Positions 1 through 10,755 of a DNA stretch of 38,799 nt are shown here, piece by piece. Where the stretch lies: NCBI GenBank assembly GCA_018398765.1, contig JAHBMJ010005849.1:1-38799 (forward strand). Direction: 5' to 3'. Position 1 is the stretch's first letter; every line of letters begins with the position of its first letter. The notes under the pieces are model-generated. The model was not told the DNA's origin. It was given only the letters and a program-made list of their open reading frames with translations, and searched no databases. A program made the position numbers and the translations under genes. This DNA comes from Chromera velia. Taxonomy: Eukaryota > Sar > Chromeraceae.

Positions 1-369
1 CCGAGGAGACGGCCGGATGGAGACGGCGGAGACGGCCCCTTTTACTTACCAGGATGTTTCACATGCCTGTTGTTGATACCATTTCATACCGCATGTGACA
101 GAAACCCGCCTGCACAGGCATGCAGTCAAAGAAAGTGGCCATTTGTACATACTCGGACTGATATGCAGCGTCACCGTCCCCCCCAGGAGATTTCCATACA
201 TGTGTGCACTTGGCCGGCATGAGACAACCCGACACTACGAGCGCGGGAACAGATCATTCCTTTCCCTGTGCTGAGGAAGTGTAAACAAGTGACAGCCAAT
301 CCGATCGATCCCTCAATAGCTCAGAAGGCTGATCATCAGCAGTTTGTTTACAGCTACAAAGCAGAAACA
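1..369. other. Upstream flank and probable 5' UTR of the FAD monooxygenase gene
   Basis: No coding exon is recognisable here. The frame that carries the first exon of the monooxygenase is open from about position 268, but it has no ATG before 370. The stretch therefore probably holds the promoter and 5' untranslated leader. A CT-rich/CCCC run near 175-185 is the only obvious feature, and no TATA-like box can be assigned with confidence. Confidence 0.4.
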
Positions 370-707
370 ATGAGCCTCCCCAAATGGACCCCCTGCCTCA
401 TTGTCGGAGGGGGTCCCGTTGGTATGACCGTCTCCCTTCTCCTTTCCAAGTTGAGAGTGCCCCACACAATTGTCGACAGACGCGACAAGCTCCCAAGTCA
501 CCCACAAGCTCATTACATCAGCAACAGAACGATGGAGGGTTGGTCTGCTTGCCGGTCGAGAGAACTGAACTTCCGTTTGAAACAGCATGATTGGAGTATC
601 TCTATCTTTGTGCACTCTTGCATTTGCCCGTCTATGTCCTCCTCTCTCTGCGTTCCTGTGTGCAGACCTGTATGTACACTTTTGCATATGCTTGCCAATA
701 GTCATAC

Positions 708-769
<62 letters not shown>

Positions 770-1294
770 GTGTGCGTGTGTGTGCGTGCATGCGGCTGTC
801 CTTCTCAGTGTTCAGGCAGCTTGGAGGTCTTGACAAAGAGGTCCAGGCAGAGATGCCTCCTCTTGGGCAGTGGAGACAGTTTGTGTACTGCACGAGTGTT
901 AAGGGGGGAGGTGGCGGCGGGGGCAGGGGCCCAGGGGACCCTTCTGACAGGAGCCTGATCGGAATCCGAGAGCATTTTGACGGTGAGAGACGGCAGAGAG
1001 AAGAGAGTTCAACAATACAAGAGTGATTTGGCATGCGTTTTTTTTTCTCTTCCTGTTCGGTCTCAACAGTGCGTCCGTTTTTCTCTTCGGTGCGTCATTC
1101 GTGGCTGTCTTTCCAGACACCCATTTTCTCGTCTGTAGACGACCTATGTCGTCTGTATGCTTGTCTGCCTGCAAGTACTCAAAGGAATGACAGAAAGAAG
1201 CAAAGTGCATCTGCTCTCTTCTGTGTAGACGAAATTGACGAAGACTGAGAGAGATTGAGACCATGTCGGAAATCGTTTTTCTGTCTGGGTTGCC

Positions 1295-1344
<50 letters not shown>

Positions 1345-4300
1345 CTATCCGCCTGCCTTCCTGGCTCTCTGTGTCTCTCCTGTGTGCTCGTGTACATGTA
1401 GACACATTTTGATCGAGTCTGTTGTCCCGTCTACCGCTCAGATTATTTCACGCAGGCCAAAAAGGACACGTACACTGAGAGATGGAGTCCCTGTAAAGTC
1501 GGCCACCTCGCACAACACAAGCTCGAACCTATACTTCGGAGACGGCTGGAGGAAGAGATGAGGGGGCAGAAAGCAAAAGCAGGTGGAGCGTCTGACTCTG
1601 CACTTGTGACGGGGTCCGAGCTCGTGTCTGTGGAGGTGAGAAACGCGGGTGTGACAGCGCAATTCCGGGATGCAACCACAGAAGGGCCAAAACGGACAAA
1701 TGGGGAAAACGATTTAATTTCTCCCCCCACGGATGTGGAGGACCCTTCGTTGGTTTCTTCTGTCGAGACTCCTCTTTTGATTGCTGCTGATGGTGCTCAC
1801 AGTCGAGTGCGCAATCTGCTGTCTTTTGAGATGATGGGGAACCCGTGTCTCCAAAATCTGATCAACGTGTACTTCACCTCAAAGGAACTTGGGAGGATGG
1901 CGAAGGAGCGACCTGGGATGCTGTACTTCGTGTTCAACCAGAGAAGCGTTGTCGTGTTGGTGGCCCACAACATGGAGGGAGGGGAGTTCGTCGCGCAGAT
2001 TCCGTGGTTTCCCCCTCAGCAGGTCCGTCAGGGAGTTGGCGCGCCTAGTTTTTTTTGTGTGTGAGAGAGAGAGGGGGGGGAAGGTCGGGGAGTGAATTCG
2101 TTTAATTCAATGAGCGAGGCAGCATTGGGGATTCGAGGGATCAGAATCCAAAACGAGACAGAGGAAGCGCCCCGTGTGAGATCTAGGGTGTGTTTGGACT
2201 GGGAGAGAGAGGTTGTTCATTCGACTTGTTGATTCACATTAGTGTGTTCTGTCTGGAACGCTTGTCCTTGAAATCTTGAATGAACCTTGCAGACAGTCGC
2301 AGAGGACTTCTCAGTCTCCAAATGCACCGAGATCATCCACTCAGTTGCGGGAGCTCCTCTCTCCGATCTGCACATCACGGTGGGTGGGTGGGTGGTTTCG
2401 GGAGTGAGTGTATCGTGATTTGTTTGGTTGGTTGTTCAGCAGTCGTGGGGGGGGAAGTGGATTGAGGGGAGATGGGCGAGGACGGGGGTTTTCGTGCGAG
2501 GTCGACTTGCCCGTGCTTATGATGATGCAATGTGGATAGGATAGGATGCTTTATCTGTTGAGAATATGATGCGATGTGATGCATGGGTGCGTGCAGAACA
2601 TTCGGCCATGGAAAATGTCTGCGGAGGTCGCACGGAGGTTTGTTGAACCTGAAAGTTGTCGGGTCATGCTGGCGGGAGATGCAGCGCACCGCCTCCCTCC
2701 CTCAGGTCGGTATGCACATTTCCTTACTTACTGTCAGATAGAAAGCAGGAACGGAGGTCTCATGCAAGGTTCAGCCTTTGGGGGGATTGTTTTGTTTGAT
2801 TTCTAGATGGGTGCCTGCCTTCCTTTTTGTCTGCCTTTCTCTCATATTCTCAAATGAACAGGGGGGATAGGATCACGGAGGTCACCTGCTTTTTCTGTAT
2901 GGGATAGCCATCCGGCTGCTGTGTAGACAGTCAAGACGATTCGCATCAAGGTGCATGTGCATTTGTATTTGTTATCCTCCCGCTTCCTTCTTTCTTTCCT
3001 TCTCCTCTTGCAGGCGGCTACGGGATGAACTTGGGCGTTGCGGATGCCCTGGCACTCAGCTGGCGTGTGGCGCAGATGTTTCATAGGGGAATACATACCG
3101 ACATGTGAGTCTGTAATTAAGTCGGCAACTGTATAAGGATGCTGCCAGTGAATGTTTCTGCTTTCATTCGTTGGCATTTCCTTTCGGGTGTTTCTTTGCA
3201 CTTTCGGCTGCACTTTCCCTCCCTCCTTCTGGGGATTCTCTCCTTCCTGTGTGACCTGTCTAAGCGAAGGTGTTTGCCTGTCTCTCCTTCTGAGGAGTTG
3301 CAGGCGAGAGGATCGGGAGAAAAGTGGAGGATCTGGGGCTGGGTTGAGTGAGGACAGCAGGAGGCTGCTGCTGTCTTACGAAGTTGAAAGGCAGCTTGCT
3401 GCACAGGTGAGGGAAGGGAGTCGATCGTCTCTCTCAATTGACACAGAACAGCTGAAAGATGGAACAAACTCTCTCAAAGAGAAAAGAAGAGAGCATGGGT
3501 GCGAGGAGCAGAAGTCAGAGAGAAAGAAAGGGACTTGAGACAGGAAGAAGAGAATGCACGAACAACGCCTTTCCACCTTTTTTTTTGTCTTCGGCGGTCT
3601 CCAAGCACTCTCGCTGCTATTTTCCATTTATGTCACCATATTCACCCGTTCTTTTTTGAATTGAATTGATTCGAAGTCAAGTCACTCACTCACAATGGCA
3701 TGCAGGTTTCCTGTTCCTTGCCTATGCAGCTATGACCGGACTTGTTGAGAAACAAAAAAGAGTCGTAAACAGACAGACAGCAGAAAAGGACTTCCCTCCT
3801 GTCCATCTCGCCCGCCCAATTTGTCTTTCTGTATCTTGCAATTTGTCTTTCTGTATCTTGTGTGTGTGTGTTTCGATCGCATTCCCTCCCTCCCTCCTTC
3901 ATTCAGTACAACTGCACCGTGGCTGACCACAACTTTCGGTGTTCCCTCGACGTGGCGGCGCTCCTCGGCCTCAACTGGGGTCTGGCTCAAGGGACCGCCT
4001 CCACAATTGCATCGGCAGCAGGTCTTTTTCTCGACAATTCAGGGAGGGCAGGCAAAGAGAAAGGCAACGGAAAGGAAGGGAAAGGATTTGCCCCAGGCTC
4101 TTCTTCTTTTCTCGAGACTGCAGCACGAGAGACCCTCAACTTTGCTCTCTCTGTGGGGCGTCTCCAGGTACCCGCGCTTCAATCTCTCAGCGTCGTTTGG
4201 GAAAATAGACGACAAGCGGTTGACGACTATCTGGCTGACAGGCACAAGAACCTGAACCTCATCAGCCCGGGTCTAGACTTGGCATTTGCCTATCGGGATT

Positions 4301-6179
4301 CACCTCTCTTCCTTCCTCTGTCGATGGATCCTCAACAAACTGATACAAGCAAGACCGACACAACAGATTATGCTGCCGTCTCCTCCTCGACTCTGGCTGT
4401 TTCCGAGTCTCCCTTCTGGTATCGTCCCGTGCAGTGGGACGGCTGCAGGGTACCCCACCCAGGGCCTGTCTACGTGCCTTTGCAGAAAAAAGGGGGGGAG
4501 CCGGAAGAGTCATCGGGAAAGGGGGGTACCCCAGAGAAAAGTACTGAAGAGGAAGATGAAAAGGTGTTACGAGTGTCAACAGTAGAGCTTCCAGGACTCT
4601 CTGAGGGTCCTGCGGGGGCATTGTATCTTCTATTGACGTTCGGAAACTCGTGGTCGGTCTGCAGAATAAAAACTACGCACAGAATTCCTTCACGACCTCT
4701 TGCTGCAGTAGTTCTATGCCATGCAAATTCTTTCACGGGGTGCGGGATTGTGAGTGAGTTTTTAACATTTCGTTTGCTGCCGTCTTGGCAAGCGATTCTT
4801 TCTGCCACAGCTCTATTGACTGCATGATGACGCACGCATGGTTCGTTGGGGGGTGGCAGCGATTTTCGATTCGAATTCTTTTCTTCCCAGTTCATCTATG
4901 CGTGTGTGTGTGTGCATGCATGTGTATCTGTGTATGTGCGTGCACGTGTCTGGCTCTCTCGGTCTTCTGGTCTTGGTGTCTTCTCAGGGAGGCCTCGGGG
5001 GCCGCTGCCAGGGGCCTGGGGTTTCCTGTTCGGACGTGCAGGTGGTACGCAGTGGGGGGGAAGTCGGGGAGGGGGGCTCCAGTGAAGGACAAGGCCGGAG
5101 ATGCGTCAGGCAACACTTCTTCTTCGAGCAGTTCCGACTCCAAGTTCCTTGGGCAGTTAGAGAAAAAGGATGTCCGATGCTCTTATGAAAGAGGGGGGGT
5201 AGAACGGAAGGATCGCATGGATGTTGAGCACATCAGACCGCAGATGGTTCGGATTGTTGCGACAGACTCGAGGGGAAGTCAATTTGACGGAGGAGGAGAA
5301 GCGGAGGAGGTGCTGCGAGTGTTCAGCTCTTCCACTGTGAGGGGTCAGTCGGTTTCTTTTGCGCCTTCTTTCTGGCTTGTCTGCATTCCTTCAGTCAGAG
5401 ACCAATGTGGAAATGCTGCGCGTGAATCAGACTCCATCTTTAAATAAGTAGGGATCACCTGACCCACAGAACCCGCTCATTGTCTCCTTTGCTCTGTCAA
5501 TTTTCGTTCAGCCTCAGTCTGCCCTTCTACTCACCACTTTCTTTTGAAATGTCCTCTTCAAAGAAGAAAGTGCTTTCTCTTCCCTCATGTTGCTCCCCCT
5601 CTTTTCATGAATCAATTCCCTTAATTGTGGGGTCAACCATGTGAGAGGGCGAAGCCACGAAGGTCCTTGACTGATCTCCTGCTCAAGTCAGTGAAATCGT
5701 TCCAGCGAAAGTCCTCTTGTCTGTAGAAGAAGTTTTTGCCTTTGTGTGTGCACGCAGACCGCTTTATGTCCTGGTTGGAGGACCCCAGCCAGGCGGCACT
5801 GGGGGCCGTCGGGGGACCGGGTCAGAGCGCTCCGCAGTTTGTGGTGCAATTCCCGAAGTCTGCCAGGGGCCCGGATGCACCAGACGCGCCCTCAAGGCCC
5901 CTGGAATCGTTTGCAGGCCCTCCTTTGTTCTCTGCCGGACCGTCTCCGAGGTCAAGCAGGCACGAGTCCCTCCACAGCGATGAGGGAAAACGAGGTCCCT
6001 TGGAAGAAGAACAGCTCCAACGACTCTTCGAAGAAACTGCAGTGCTCTTGCGTCCAGACGGGCATATAGCCACAGTATTCAGGAAAGCAGCTTCTCCGGC
6101 ATCAGAAGATTGCAAAACTGCTGTACTTTGCAAGTTTTTAGAAAGACTTCCATTTTCATCAGCTCACGCGGAGCCATAA
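370..6179 (+). CDS. FAD-dependent monooxygenase (PHBH/phenol-hydroxylase-like), 10 exons, 945 aa
   Basis: Inferred exons: 370-538, 809-982, 1442-2022, 2293-2379, 2597-2705, 3014-3104, 3304-3406, 3907-4652, 4988-5343, 5758-6179. All junctions are GT-AG and phases agree (2838 nt). The family hydroxylates aromatic or polyketide substrates using NAD(P)H, O2 and FAD; the substrate cannot be told from sequence. Visible motifs: N-terminal dinucleotide-binding LIVGGGPVGMT (about residues 10-20), PQAHYISNRTME spanning into the second exon, the DG motif AADGAHSRVR in exon 3, the GD motif LAGDAAHRLPPSGGYGMN across exons 5-6, and a terminal LLRPDGHIATVF typical of the C-terminal thioredoxin-like domain. 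Family members are usually 500-650 aa. The excess lies in Gly/Lys/Glu/Ser-rich insertions in exons 2, 8, 9 and 10. No signal peptide is evident. ATG 370 is the first in-frame ATG, with A at -3. The splice into the last exon (donor 5344) is the least certain junction. Confidence 0.85.
709..788 (+). repeat. (TG)n microsatellite in monooxygenase intron 1
   Basis: About 80 bp of nearly pure TG with a few CG interruptions at the 3' side. It ends roughly 20 bases before the inferred acceptor AG at 807-808. In RNA this is a long UG tract directly upstream of the 3' splice site. Confidence 0.95.
1299..1344 (+). repeat. (TG)n(GA)n compound microsatellite in monooxygenase intron 2
   Basis: An alternating TG run changes abruptly into a GA run inside intron 2 (983-1441), about 100 bp before the acceptor. 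The rest of this 459-bp intron is T- and C-rich and shows no other feature. Confidence 0.95.
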
Positions 6180-6663
6180 GTTGCTTGGATGGAAATTGAA
6201 AAACTTAAGTTCGAAGCATGCAGTTTCACTGTCAGATCTTGCTCAGATGCATGACTGTAGATATATTCCTGGAGAAATCGAATGGGGTTTCCACTTTAAT
6301 AGTAAAGCGATAAATGTGATTCCCATGATGATTGTATAATCAATTCAATTATCAATGCAATTAGGAATGCAAAAATGATTGCCAGTGCATATTGATATGA
6401 TCAGTGATTCATCATCATCCTGCGTTGTCGCTATTGGCCAGTATAAGGCGTCTACTACCCGCCGTCTAGCGTTTGGTGACATACAAAGTGCTAGACAGAG
6501 TGCGTTTTGAACCTAGGTTTTTGATATGGAAGCTGGACATCTGCCCTGATAAACATATATGTATACATAGATATGACAATGTTATACAATTTTAATAGTT
6601 TTTTATCTAAAACTTCAAGTTTAGGCCTATTTAAGCCTGGGTTTAGGCTCTGACATGTAATGT

Positions 6664-6695
<32 letters not shown>

Positions 6696-8160
6696 TGATA
6701 CATGTCATATCTATGCATTGTATGCAAAGCTTTTACTAGCTTCAAGTTTGCTATAAGACTAGACCTTTGATATGCAGTTTTCTCATCATTATTTGATCAT
6801 CAAACATGGGTAGGCAAGCGCGGACAGAGGGTGCAACTTCACCCCACTCGTGAGTGTGGTCGACAGGACGATGGAGGGAGAGGCTAAGATGTTTTTGAAG
6901 AGGGTGGCAGAGCGATTGAGTGAGAAATAAGGGCAACACGTGAGCAAGACGTGCGGCCGGATCCGAGCCTAACTACAGATTGCCCACCTGAAAGCGGCAA
7001 GCGCATGCATTCGGGGGACCAGAGGAGTGTAGGGGGAGGGCTGGGAGGAAGGAGGAGTAGGCAGTGCGCTGGTCATGACTGAGGGATAGGAAGTACTTAG
7101 CAAATGTCGAAGAAGGCATTCAGACGGAGGAATGTTAAGTATGAGGTCGCATAAGAGAGAGAGCTAGCAGTGAGAGCAGTAACCAGGACAGGCGGAAGAG
7201 ACGAAGGACGCATAGGCCAGACGCTAGGAACAAACTTTAAGTCAATGCCCCCCCCCATTATCATGATCATACGCCATCGTCGTCTGCCTAGACTAGTTAG
7301 TGGGCTAGCCTTCAAGGCTTTCAACGTTCGGCAAGAGACAAGCTCGGTAGCCCTCCCCCAAAGGAGAAAGCACACGCAAAAACATATACGATAAATGACC
7401 CCCAGTGGCTTAAAAAGGGCTTGTCCTAAACTTAGTAGTATGAGAAAAGGTCGGCTTTAAACGCTGATCTGTAGAATTAAAAGGTTGCCGGGGAGAGCTA
7501 AGCTACCCGCCTTCTTTTATCCCACTGGCATATCTCTTTTTTTCTCTTTTTCTTTATTCTCTTTGCTTTTCCCCGACTGGTGTTCATATACTAGGAAACC
7601 CATGCCATCATAGCCGTCCTGATTTTTAGGCAGTTTTATCTAGTTTGACACGTCATTGCTTCATCATCTTCATCTTATATCAAATCATTCAATCAGTCGA
7701 TTTTTATTTTAATCAATCACTCAGCCGAGACTGAAATCTATGAAAAGTTCGATCAATGATCGATTTAAATTTGGAAATCCGAGTATATCAATTCACGTAA
7801 GTTCGGTCATTTTATATTATTTCAAGTTCACTTATGTCCTCAAAGCCTTGTTAGTGGCTTGAGATTTGACATCACTGGATCTAGGATTTAACCCTCAATC
7901 ATTATCATCATCATCATTTAATATAAGTCAAAAACTTATTTTTCTTTTCTAACACTTTTATAGCTGGGGTCTGTCTTTAACCATTTAAATTATTTCAGTG
8001 ATGATCGATAATTACAATTTAATGTGATAAAGGGGCTTCGGGTATAATTTTAATGATTAAAGCCAATCCGATGCCACAGGCACGGATAGGCACGGCTCTC
8101 GTAGAACTGACCTTTTTGATTAGATAAACACTAGGAAAAACAATATGTTCCTAGATATGT
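6180..8160. other. AT-rich gene-free island
   Basis: Base composition shifts to AT-rich soon after the monooxygenase stop codon. The core parts are about 6180-6800 and 7400-8160, with a more balanced stretch between. No open frame has family-like sequence. Visible elements are a TA microsatellite (6664-6689) and an ATC/ATT-rich run near 7899-7918 that resembles a trinucleotide tail. No tRNA or other RNA gene could be recognised. The island may be decayed transposon or intergenic DNA. Confidence 0.6.
6664..6689. repeat. (TA)n microsatellite
   Basis: About thirteen TA units in the AT-rich island downstream of the monooxygenase gene. Confidence 0.95.
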
Positions 8161-8546
8161 TGTCTCTCTTGCATAAGCTGTCTGTAGGACGAGCAGGAAC
8201 GAAAGGCTGGAGACGAGCGCGTTTGATGTCGACTCGGTTAAGATAACCAGAGAGGAGAGCATGGATAAGGGGGGGCATGAGCTTTCAGGAATTTGAGAGG
8301 AAAGGCACCAGAGAGAGTCTGAGAGACGAGCTGGCTGCCTCTTCTTTGATGATCGATGGTGTTGGGGAAGACGGACGACACTCTAACGAACAGTCTTCAC
8401 ATCGTTTTCTTGTGTTTCGTCTTTCCCCCTTCAATCTCTGCAACCCATCGAGCCGCCTCCTTGCTCCCATTTCCCCCCTTCGGATCGGGTCTACCTCGTC
8501 CCCACCAGACAAGCAAGGCATCGATGAGCATCGACACCCACTCACT

Positions 8547-8573
8547 CATTCATTCATTCATTCATTCATTCAT
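8547..8573. repeat. (TTCA)n microsatellite
   Basis: Six to seven copies of a TTCA tetranucleotide, read directly. Confidence 0.95.
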
Positions 8574-10391
8574 GAAAGATCAAGCCTGTACATCCATTTC
8601 TTCTTTCATCCACCCACACATCTTCTCTTCCAAAGCATCGCTCTACCTCCCCCTCTCTCCCTCCATCCTCTCTGTTCGTTCTTCGAGAACCTGAAAGAAG
8701 CAAGTTACCTTTTCCGTTGCTGAGAGGCCTGGACCCACACGATACTTGAACAAACGAATTTCAAAGGAGGAGCCTCCATCCATCTGCTCCTGAGCGAATG
8801 GGTTTAGAGATGAAATAGAAAGAAGAGAGAGACCGGAAGTGGGACGGGCTGTACAGAGGGAGAACAGAAAGCGACACAAAAGAGCAAAACGTGCAGCGAT
8901 GAAGGCCTGTCAACGAGCCAGCTGAAAGATGGACTCAAAGAGGCACACAGGCAGAGGCACAGAGACATCGGACATGCACACAAAAAGTTTGAAATGGGAA
9001 CGAAGAATCGAAAGGACCTTTGCCCCCCCCCCCCCNCCCCCCATCCGCGACTTTTCTCTCTTGAAGAAATGGAGCGAGGACATATGTCAATTATCACTCA
9101 ACGTTGCCTTGCTGCACGGGTCTAGAGGCTGAGGGTGGTTTTGGAGACTCTCTCCTTTACTCCTTGTGCCCTCTCACTCTCCCTCCCTTTCTCACTCCCA
9201 CAGTCTTTCTTTGTGCGTGTAGGAGACAAATTGGAGGAAGAAAGAAGGAAAGGCTGCCAATTAATTCAAGAGGAAGTAAGGATTGCGGATGCTTGACTGT
9301 GAGGAGGAGCTGGGTGAGATGACGTTCAGTCCTCTACCTGTCTTCACACACAAAAATAATGGTCGAATTCGAATAATTAAGTCAGCATTCAAATGCAGAG
9401 AAATGCGGAGCAAACGCAAACTCCAAACGTATGCACGCCACACCTTCATTTTGGGTTCTAAATTGAATTAAAGAACGTTCAAGTTATCGAATCAAATCCT
9501 TCAGAGCAGAGAGAGAAAGAGCAAAAATGGATACACGGATGAAGGATGAATAAATAAATAGGAAAGCCATAGGGAAACTGAAACTGAGAGGAATGAAGAC
9601 CAAAGTAGACCTTCAGAAGAGGGACCCCTCTCGCATCTTTAGTGCCTGCAGGGGGGGGGGGCGAGGGAGCATGTCTGTCTGGCCGGAGACAAGAGGAAGA
9701 GAGGAAAAAGAGATGACTGAGGAGGGCAGCCAGACAACATCATCTCATGTGCTGAGAGGAAGTTGTGACAGGCAAGGAAGAGACAATTAAGCGTTGGCTT
9801 CTGTAGAGAACGGGAGAGAGAGAACGAAATTGAGGCACCCCAAGCACGGCATTCTCTTCCTCTCTCTTCTCTTCTCTGCTCTCTTTTTCTCCCGCCCTCC
9901 CTCTTCCTCCCGTCCAAAGGGAGTGAATGCATGGACAAACAAAGGGGAATGCATGCAGGCTTTGATCGGGAATTCAGCCAGTCAATTTGATCGGATCCCT
10001 CAATCAATTCCTTCCACTGATTACACACGTGCAAACACATGCACCCACACGCGAACACGAAAAGGCATACAACAAGTCGAAAACGCACCAAGAAGGTCAT
10101 ACAGCTATTCACAACATTCACCCAACCCCCAATGGAGCTTTTCTTCTCTGTCTGTACAGGCGCCGGCCCTTCCCCGACCGACCGCATCGTGCGCACATCC
10201 ATGCAGGCGATCCATTTATTTAAAGGAAGCGACTTCGAGGAAGACACACCAGCTCTGTGCATGGAGTCGGCGTGACAGCGTAGAAGGGAGAGAGGGGACG
10301 CGGAAAAGAGAGAGGAGGGGATTGTAACCCTGCCTGAAGAAGATGAATAGGAGAGGGAGAGTCACACGGCCAGGCAAAAAAAAAAAACCTG

Positions 10392-10430
10392 CACACACAC
10401 ACACTCTCTCTCTCTCTCTCTCTCTCTCTC
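10392..10430. repeat. (CA)n(CT)n compound microsatellite
   Basis: A short CA run changes into a longer CT run, about 330 bp downstream of the stop codon of the minus-strand methyltransferase-CW gene. Confidence 0.95.
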
Positions 10431-10755
10431 ATGTCCTCTCCCCGCTTCTTTTGAGAATCAAAAGGTGCACGAAGAACCGTGGAACCATCCCCCTCCCTTT
10501 CGGCCTTTATCGGGGCCCCTCTCTCTATTTCCTTCCAGCATGTGTACCTGCTCGGAGAACATCCCCCCCATCCTCCCTCTGTCGCTGCAACAAAACAGCC
10601 CGCTACCCTCATTCCATCCCATCGGCCGAATCGGGTCTTCCCTCCCTCGGCTATGTGGACCTTCCAGAATTCAGGTGCGGCTTGCTTTCTTTCTGCGCTG
10701 CAAGACTTCTATTCGGTGCATGGGGGGTTTATCGCAACGCCAACGAGAGATCGTC

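Larger units (their letters stand above)
8161..10755. other. Gene-free simple-sequence-rich stretch downstream of the methyltransferase-CW gene
   Basis: Composition returns to balanced, with strong purine/pyrimidine strand runs (TTCC, CTCT, GAGA). No exon with recognisable family sequence was found on either strand. It contains a TTCA repeat (8547-8573), a poly-C tract interrupted by one N at 9036, a poly-G run near 9651-9661, and a CA/CT repeat at 10392-10430. The part next to 10755 is probably the 3' UTR of the minus-strand gene. A short unrecognised gene cannot be excluded. Confidence 0.5.

Noticed and set aside
587..958. Cys-Val repeat proteins encoded by TG repeats, here and in other microsatellites
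   Set aside because: They are translations of dinucleotide repeats in introns.
8161..10755. Several open frames of 60-200 residues on both strands as genes
   Set aside because: Sequences are Ser/Arg/His/Pro-biased, overlap one another on opposite strands, and show no domain or phase-compatible splice partners.
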